Source: Hyphomicrobiales bacterium (lineage in GTDB: Bacteria; Pseudomonadota; Alphaproteobacteria; Rhizobiales; OSC116). Taken from it: a stretch of DNA of 64,000 nucleotides. The stretch spans positions 1-64,000 of the forward strand of contig NVUH01000002.1 in assembly GCA_002401855.1 (NCBI GenBank), written 5' to 3'. Both the position numbers and the translations under genes were made by a program. Each line of letters starts with the position of its first letter. The stretch's first letter is position 1. Positions 60,113-64,000 of the stretch are shown here, in pieces. The notes under the pieces are model-generated. The model searched no databases, was not told the origin of the DNA, and saw only the letters and a program-made list of their open reading frames with translations.

Positions 60113-60598
60113 TTAAACAATTGTTGGGTTTGGCGCGTCGCCGTAAACTTCCTTAGGGTCGAATGTTTTGCTGTCTTCGCGATAAATGAGTTTCAACTCT
60201 TCTGTCGGCGCATCACCTGTGGGGATGGAGCGGTAAAAACAGCTCATATAACCCACATGGCAACTGGCGCCAGAGCCTGATACGTCAACTTTCATCCAAA
60301 TTGCATCTTGGTCATCATCGATGCGCAAATCTACAATTTTTTGCACCAAACCAGATGTCGCGCCTTTGTGCCATAAAACTTGGCGAGAACGGCTCCAATA
60401 ATGAGCTTCGCCAGTTTCTATGCTTTTTACTAATGCGTCTCTATTCATGTAGCCTAACATCAAAACATCGCCAGTTTTATCATCGGTGGTAACGACAGTG
60501 ATCAAACCATCGGCATCAAATTTTGGCGCTAAATCGTGTGCTTCTTCAACCTGTTCAATGGTCAAACGCTCGGCAAAAGGTGTGTTTTTATCAGTCAT
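60113..60598 (-). CDS. hisI: Phosphoribosyl-AMP cyclohydrolase
   Basis: A 161-residue histidine-pathway enzyme that opens the adenine ring of PR-AMP. Motifs: VLMLGYMNRDALVKSIETGE, HYWSRSRQVLWHKGATSG and the magnesium/zinc site with DDDQDAIWMKVD and ASCHVGYMSCFYR (two cysteines). Monofunctional: no HisE domain is fused. It is slightly longer than usual, with extra N- and C-terminal residues. It follows folE on the same strand by about 13 bases. Confidence 0.94.
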   Translation of the reverse strand: MTDKNTPFAERLTIEQVEEAHDLAPKFDADGLITVVTTDDKTGDVLMLGYMNRDALVKSIETGEAHYWSRSRQVLWHKGATSGLVQKIVDLRIDDDQDAIWMKVDVSGSGASCHVGYMSCFYRSIPTGDAPTEELKLIYREDSKTFDPKEVYGDAPNPTIV

Positions 60599-60611
60599 AA
60601 TTTCACTCTCA

Positions 60612-61187
60612 TTAGCTTCTTATCATCGACATGAAAGCGGCTTTCATCTCTGGGGTGTTATATTCGCCACGAAATTGCGTGGTGATGGTGTCTACATTAG
60701 GCTTCATCACGCCGCGCATGCTCATACATTGATGCTCGGCTTGTACAAATACAGCAACGCCGCGCGGTTGCAATGCTTCTTCTATAGCATCGGCTATTTG
60801 CATGGTCATTTTTTCTTGTATCTGTAGGCGTCGGGCATAGATATCCACCACCCGCGCGATTTTAGAAATGCCGACCACGGCTTTGTTGGGGATATAGGCC
60901 ACATGGGCTTTGCCAATGAATGGCGCCATGTGATGCTCGCAATGTGAATGGAAGTTAATGTCACGTAGCAACACAATGTCATCATAGCCGCCGACTTCAT
61001 CGAACCTGCGGCCTAAAATTTCTATGGGGTCTTCTTCATAACCCTTAAAATACTGTTCATAGGCTTTGACCACGCGGCGGGGCGTATCAACGAGGCCTTC
61101 GCGCTCGGTATTATCGCCTGCCCAAGCTAGCAATGTTTTCACCGCAGCTTCTGCTTCTTCTCTACTTGGTTTAACAAGTTTACTCAT
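60612..61187 (-). CDS. folE: GTP cyclohydrolase I
   Basis: A 191-residue enzyme of folate/tetrahydrobiopterin synthesis. The zinc cysteine and histidines are in [20 protein letters not shown] and [32 protein letters not shown] and the N-terminal [14 protein letters not shown] are standard. All catalytic residues appear intact. It heads the folE-hisI pair, and is divergent from the NifU-like gene. Confidence 0.96.
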   Translation of the reverse strand: MSKLVKPSREEAEAAVKTLLAWAGDNTEREGLVDTPRRVVKAYEQYFKGYEEDPIEILGRRFDEVGGYDDIVLLRDINFHSHCEHHMAPFIGKAHVAYIPNKAVVGISKIARVVDIYARRLQIQEKMTMQIADAIEEALQPRGVAVFVQAEHQCMSMRGVMKPNVDTITTQFRGEYNTPEMKAAFMSMIRS

Positions 61188-61313
61188 AAGGTCTTAACTT
61201 TCAAACTCTATCGCAATATTGCGATAACACAGCCCTCAATATTGTTTTTATTTTAAAAACAATTAGGGTATAAATTGAAAAAAACAAGTTTTCAAGTTTT
61301 GAATGGTCATTCA

Positions 61314-61736
61314 GTGATAAAAAAAATCTATAGCGATAAGATAATTAGATATGCAAGCGCCATTCCTTTGCAAACCAGATTGGCTAAACCCGATGCGACA
61401 GCGCGCAAACGCAGTGAGTTTTGCGGTAGCCATATTGAGGTTGATATTGTTGTAGAGGGTGGTAAAATTAACCAATTTGGGCAAAATGTCGATGCTTGTG
61501 CATTGGGCAGTGCTGCGGCGGCTATCGTGGCGGAATATATTATCGGCGCGACTTTTGATGAGGTTTTGCAAACTCAAATAGAGGCTTGGAATATGCTTAA
61601 AAATGCGGGTATGCCGCCAACAGGGCGCTTTGCCGAGTTGGGGGTTTTGCAATCAATTGTTGAATATCCGAACCGTCATGCTTCGACCATGTTGGTTTTG
61701 GATGCTTTGGTGCTAGCGATAGAGGATTTAAAATGA
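61314..61736 (+). CDS. NifU-like iron-sulfur cluster scaffold protein
   Basis: A 140-residue protein from GTG 61314 (VIKKIYSDKIIRYASAIP, matching the usual family start). The longer frame begins at TTG 61275. It keeps the three scaffold cysteines: one in KRSEFCGSHIEVD, one in NVDACALGSAAAA, and the third position near MPPTGRF is not cysteine (typically H/C varies), so cluster assembly may be altered. Alphaproteobacteria often have this NifU/SufU-like gene divergent from folE. Its stop overlaps the dehydratase ATG (61733-61736). Confidence 0.75.
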   Translation: MIKKIYSDKIIRYASAIPLQTRLAKPDATARKRSEFCGSHIEVDIVVEGGKINQFGQNVDACALGSAAAAIVAEYIIGATFDEVLQTQIEAWNMLKNAGMPPTGRFAELGVLQSIVEYPNRHASTMLVLDALVLAIEDLK

Positions 61737-62704
61737 TTTCACAAATTATTGCCGCCAACGAGCGGATAAAAGCCAAACCAAATGCTGTGCGCGAAACGCC
61801 GCTTGAGAAAAGTTTGAGTTTGAGCGCGCAAACTGGGGCGAATATTTATCTCAAATATGAAAGCCTGCAACTGACTGGCTCTTTTAAATTACGGGGCTCA
61901 AGCAATAAATTAAATCTGCTGAGTGATGCTGAAAAGGCCAAGGGTGTTATTACCGCCAGCACGGGCAACCATGGCTTGGGTGTTGCAACTGCGGCTAGCT
62001 TGCTGGGCATTGATGCTACTATATATGTGCCCGAAACTGCATCGGTGGTTAAATTGGACGCCATTCGGCAACTAGGCGGTACGGTTGAGACGGTTAAAGG
62101 TGATGGCTATTTGGCTGAAATGACAGCAAAGTCTGTGGCTGAACAATTGGGAAAAACCTATGTTTCGCCTTATAATGATTTTGATGTTGTGTGCGGGCAG
62201 GGCACATGTGGCTTAGAGATTATGCAACAATTGCCCGATGTTGATGCGATATTTGTGGCTGTTGGTGGTGGTGGGCTTATTGGCGGCAGTGGTCTATACG
62301 CAAAATCAGTTAACCCTGATGTTGAGATTGTAGGCTGTTGGCCTGAGGTGGCGAGGAGCTTTTATGAGGCTTTAGAATTGGGCAAGGTGGTTGATATTCA
62401 GGAAGGTGAGACAATATCCGACGGCACCGCTGGTGGCGTGGAACATGACACGATCACATTAGAGCTTTGCCAAAAAGTGATTGATACAAAGGTGCTGGTT
62501 AGCGAGGCTGAAATCACTGATGCTATGCGATTGATTGCCCAAGGCGAAAGACAGATTATTGAAGGCGCGGCGGGTGTGGCGGTTGCTGCTGCGCTTAAGG
62601 CCATTAATGCCGAACCTGTTAAATATAAAGGCAAAAACATTGCCATTGTGATTTGCGGGCGCAATATATCGTTTGATAAGTTCTTGAAAGCCATTGGTGT
62701 TTGA
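61733..62704 (+). CDS. PLP-dependent threonine/serine dehydratase
   Basis: A 323-residue fold-type II PLP enzyme without a C-terminal ACT domain, so a catabolic type. The PLP lysine is in TGSFKLRGSSNK, STGNHGLGVA is the substrate loop, and the cofactor phosphate is bound by VGGGGLIGGS. It would deaminate threonine or serine to a keto acid and ammonia; serine racemase-like or hydroxyectoine-related dehydratases are alternatives. It overlaps the NifU-like gene by four bases and is followed three bases later by the MFS gene. Confidence 0.87.
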   Translation: MISQIIAANERIKAKPNAVRETPLEKSLSLSAQTGANIYLKYESLQLTGSFKLRGSSNKLNLLSDAEKAKGVITASTGNHGLGVATAASLLGIDATIYVPETASVVKLDAIRQLGGTVETVKGDGYLAEMTAKSVAEQLGKTYVSPYNDFDVVCGQGTCGLEIMQQLPDVDAIFVAVGGGGLIGGSGLYAKSVNPDVEIVGCWPEVARSFYEALELGKVVDIQEGETISDGTAGGVEHDTITLELCQKVIDTKVLVSEAEITDAMRLIAQGERQIIEGAAGVAVAAALKAINAEPVKYKGKNIAIVICGRNISFDKFLKAIGV

Positions 62705-62707
62705 TTA

Positions 62708-63904
62708 ATGTCGGTATCATTCTCGAGATTTCTCAAAATCATATATAGCTATTGCTTCTTATTTGATTTTATCATCTGTTACGCAATATATGCGGCTTTT
62801 TTTACGTTAAGCGGTATTGGCATATTGGACATCGGCTTGCTTTTAGCATTTTGGTCTGGCTCAGCCATTATACTTGAAGTTTTTAGCGGCGCGCTATCGG
62901 ATTGGCTCGACCGTTCGTGGTTACTTATCGCCGCGCCATTGTTAAAGATCGGTACATTTATATGTTGGGCGTTGGCTGATGGAAATTTCTGGGTGTTCGG
63001 TTTTGGTTTCTTGTTTTGGAGTGCAGGGCAATCTTTATATTCAGGCACATTGGAAGCTTTGCTTTATGAACGGGCGGCGCATGAAGGCAAAGAGGATGAT
63101 TATGACGAATATTATGGCAAAGCCAATGCTGCAGAGAAATTAGGCACTGCTGCTGGTGTGTTATTAGGTGGCTTTGTGGCGGCTTGGAGCGTCCACGCTT
63201 TAGATGGCATGGTCGTTACTTTTTGGCTATCCATCCCGCCTTTGCTAGTGGCTTCGTTCATTGCCATCGGCTTAACTGACATTCGGCATGAAACTGAAGA
63301 TAGCGAAGGTCTAGGTTATTGGCAAAATATAGGGGAGGCATTTGCCGAATTCAAACGCTTGCCAGAGTTGCGGTTTATCACTCTGTATATTGCTGTTGGT
63401 CTGATATTATTTGAAGAGTTAGAGGAGTTTTACACCATCTATTATGTGGTGGTGGATTTGCCGTTATGGTTATTCGGTGTTGTGGGTGCTGTTGGTATCG
63501 GCATTGCGGCTATATTCAGTGCGTATGCCCATCGGTTGAATGGTCATCAGGCTTTGGGTTGGGCATTGCCAGCTTTGGGCGGGGTATTATTCATTATATC
63601 GTCATTTGCTAACCATGCTGCATATGTGATTGTTTTGGAGTTGGCTTATTTGGTTGCCATTCCTGCTGCTATATTATCTGAAGCGCGTTTTCAGCAAGTT
63701 ATAGAAGGCCAAAGCCGCGCTACCACTACATCAATTCTTTATCTTATTCAAAATGTAATGGCCTTAAGTGTTGCATTCTTATTTGGTTGGTTGGCGCAAC
63801 AGCTCGATCTATTGTCTGCCTTCGGTTGGGCAGGCGTTGTATTGTTGTTTGTATCTGCATGGATGTGGTGGATGATTAAAGATGGCCATAAACCGTTTTC
63901 TTAA
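62708..63904 (+). CDS. MFS transporter
   Basis: A 398-residue protein with about twelve hydrophobic helices. The loop between helices 2 and 3 has SGALSDWLDRSWLLIAAPLL, a version of the MFS D-R/K motif; the second half begins around residue 215. The substrate is unknown. It starts at ATG 62708, three bases after the dehydratase stop, so it may carry a related amino acid or keto acid; this is only context. It converges with a partial gene at the window end. Confidence 0.82.
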   Translation: MSVSFSRFLKIIYSYCFLFDFIICYAIYAAFFTLSGIGILDIGLLLAFWSGSAIILEVFSGALSDWLDRSWLLIAAPLLKIGTFICWALADGNFWVFGFGFLFWSAGQSLYSGTLEALLYERAAHEGKEDDYDEYYGKANAAEKLGTAAGVLLGGFVAAWSVHALDGMVVTFWLSIPPLLVASFIAIGLTDIRHETEDSEGLGYWQNIGEAFAEFKRLPELRFITLYIAVGLILFEELEEFYTIYYVVVDLPLWLFGVVGAVGIGIAAIFSAYAHRLNGHQALGWALPALGGVLFIISSFANHAAYVIVLELAYLVAIPAAILSEARFQQVIEGQSRATTTSILYLIQNVMALSVAFLFGWLAQQLDLLSAFGWAGVVLLFVSAWMWWMIKDGHKPFS

Positions 63905-63905
63905 A

Positions 63906-64000
63906 TTATCTTTGTGCATCTGGGATATATCTTGCGTCTGGTTTATACTCACCATTTAACTCGTTATGAATGGCCTCAACATCTACACGATCTTTGACAT
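63906..64000 (-). CDS. 3' end of a minus-strand gene cut by the window edge
   Basis: The minus strand has an open frame entering from the right edge: VKDRVDVEAIHNELNGEYKP then DARYIPDAQR, followed by TAA at 63908-63906. Thirty codons without a stop, a sensible composition, and a tail-to-tail position one base after the MFS stop support a real gene end. The product cannot be named. Confidence 0.5.
   Translation of the reverse strand, partial: VKDRVDVEAIHNELNGEYKPDARYIPDAQR

Overview
The window looks like chromosomal DNA of an AT-rich alphaproteobacterium. The evidence is gene order and family content. It carries the pyrB-pyrX-plsY-dprA-topA-rnr-DUF983-rpmG run, ruvX beside gatCAB, ntrY-ntrX next to trkA/trkH-dat-hfq-hflX, trpE-trpG/D-trpC beside lexA, ppiD divergent from tpiA, and patatin-hisI-folE-NifU-like. 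All of these are familiar alphaproteobacterial neighbourhoods. I cannot place it to genus. Almost every base is coding. There is no rRNA, tRNA, prophage, insertion sequence or CRISPR array that I can support.

Layout. 1-191 holds nothing I can identify. 192-3014 is a copper-export unit on the minus strand (copA, cueR) behind a MerR-type promoter with a 19-bp spacer. 3097-14426 is a sensing and uptake region: a soluble chemoreceptor, a large transporter-like hybrid histidine kinase of CrbS type, its probable LuxR-type response regulator in tail-to-tail orientation, and a five-gene amino-acid/amide-type ABC importer with a terminator between the binding protein and the permeases. 14462-22463 holds small and accessory genes: slyX, an HTH protein, an M20 amidohydrolase, a CHASE2-GGDEF-EAL protein, an FAD oxidase, a MATE pump and a hotdog thioesterase. 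22464-22963 lacks a conventional gene and contains an 18-codon ORF with a strong ribosome site and a structured RNA candidate.

22964-35143 is a housekeeping block on the minus strand: rpmG, DUF983, rnr, topA, dprA, plsY, a catalytically degenerate dihydroorotase, pyrB, two transporters and ruvX. 35248-37354 is accessory: a metallo-hydrolase, then three tandem paralogous NTF2-like genes. All three are exactly 127 codons once their starts are aligned, and they are separated by a repeated 25-bp inverted-repeat element. 37594-41156 is gatC-gatA-chorismate mutase-gatB. 41207-44837 is ntrX/ntrY. 45037-51095 is trkA, trkH, dat, hfq, hflX and a VOC protein. 51099-57781 is lexA, trpC, a trpG-trpD fusion, trpE and ppiD. 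58005-63904 is tpiA, a 40-codon ORF, a patatin, hisI, folE, a NifU-like scaffold, a threonine/serine dehydratase and an MFS transporter. The window ends in the 3' end of a minus-strand gene.

The least explained parts are the NTF2-like triplet with its intergenic element, the structured RNA candidate near 22684-22807, the CrbS/CrbR-like pair beside the ABC importer, and two small ORFs. Many starts given here were moved inward from the longest open frame because a ribosome-binding site, a neighbour's stop codon or paralogue alignment favours the shorter form.
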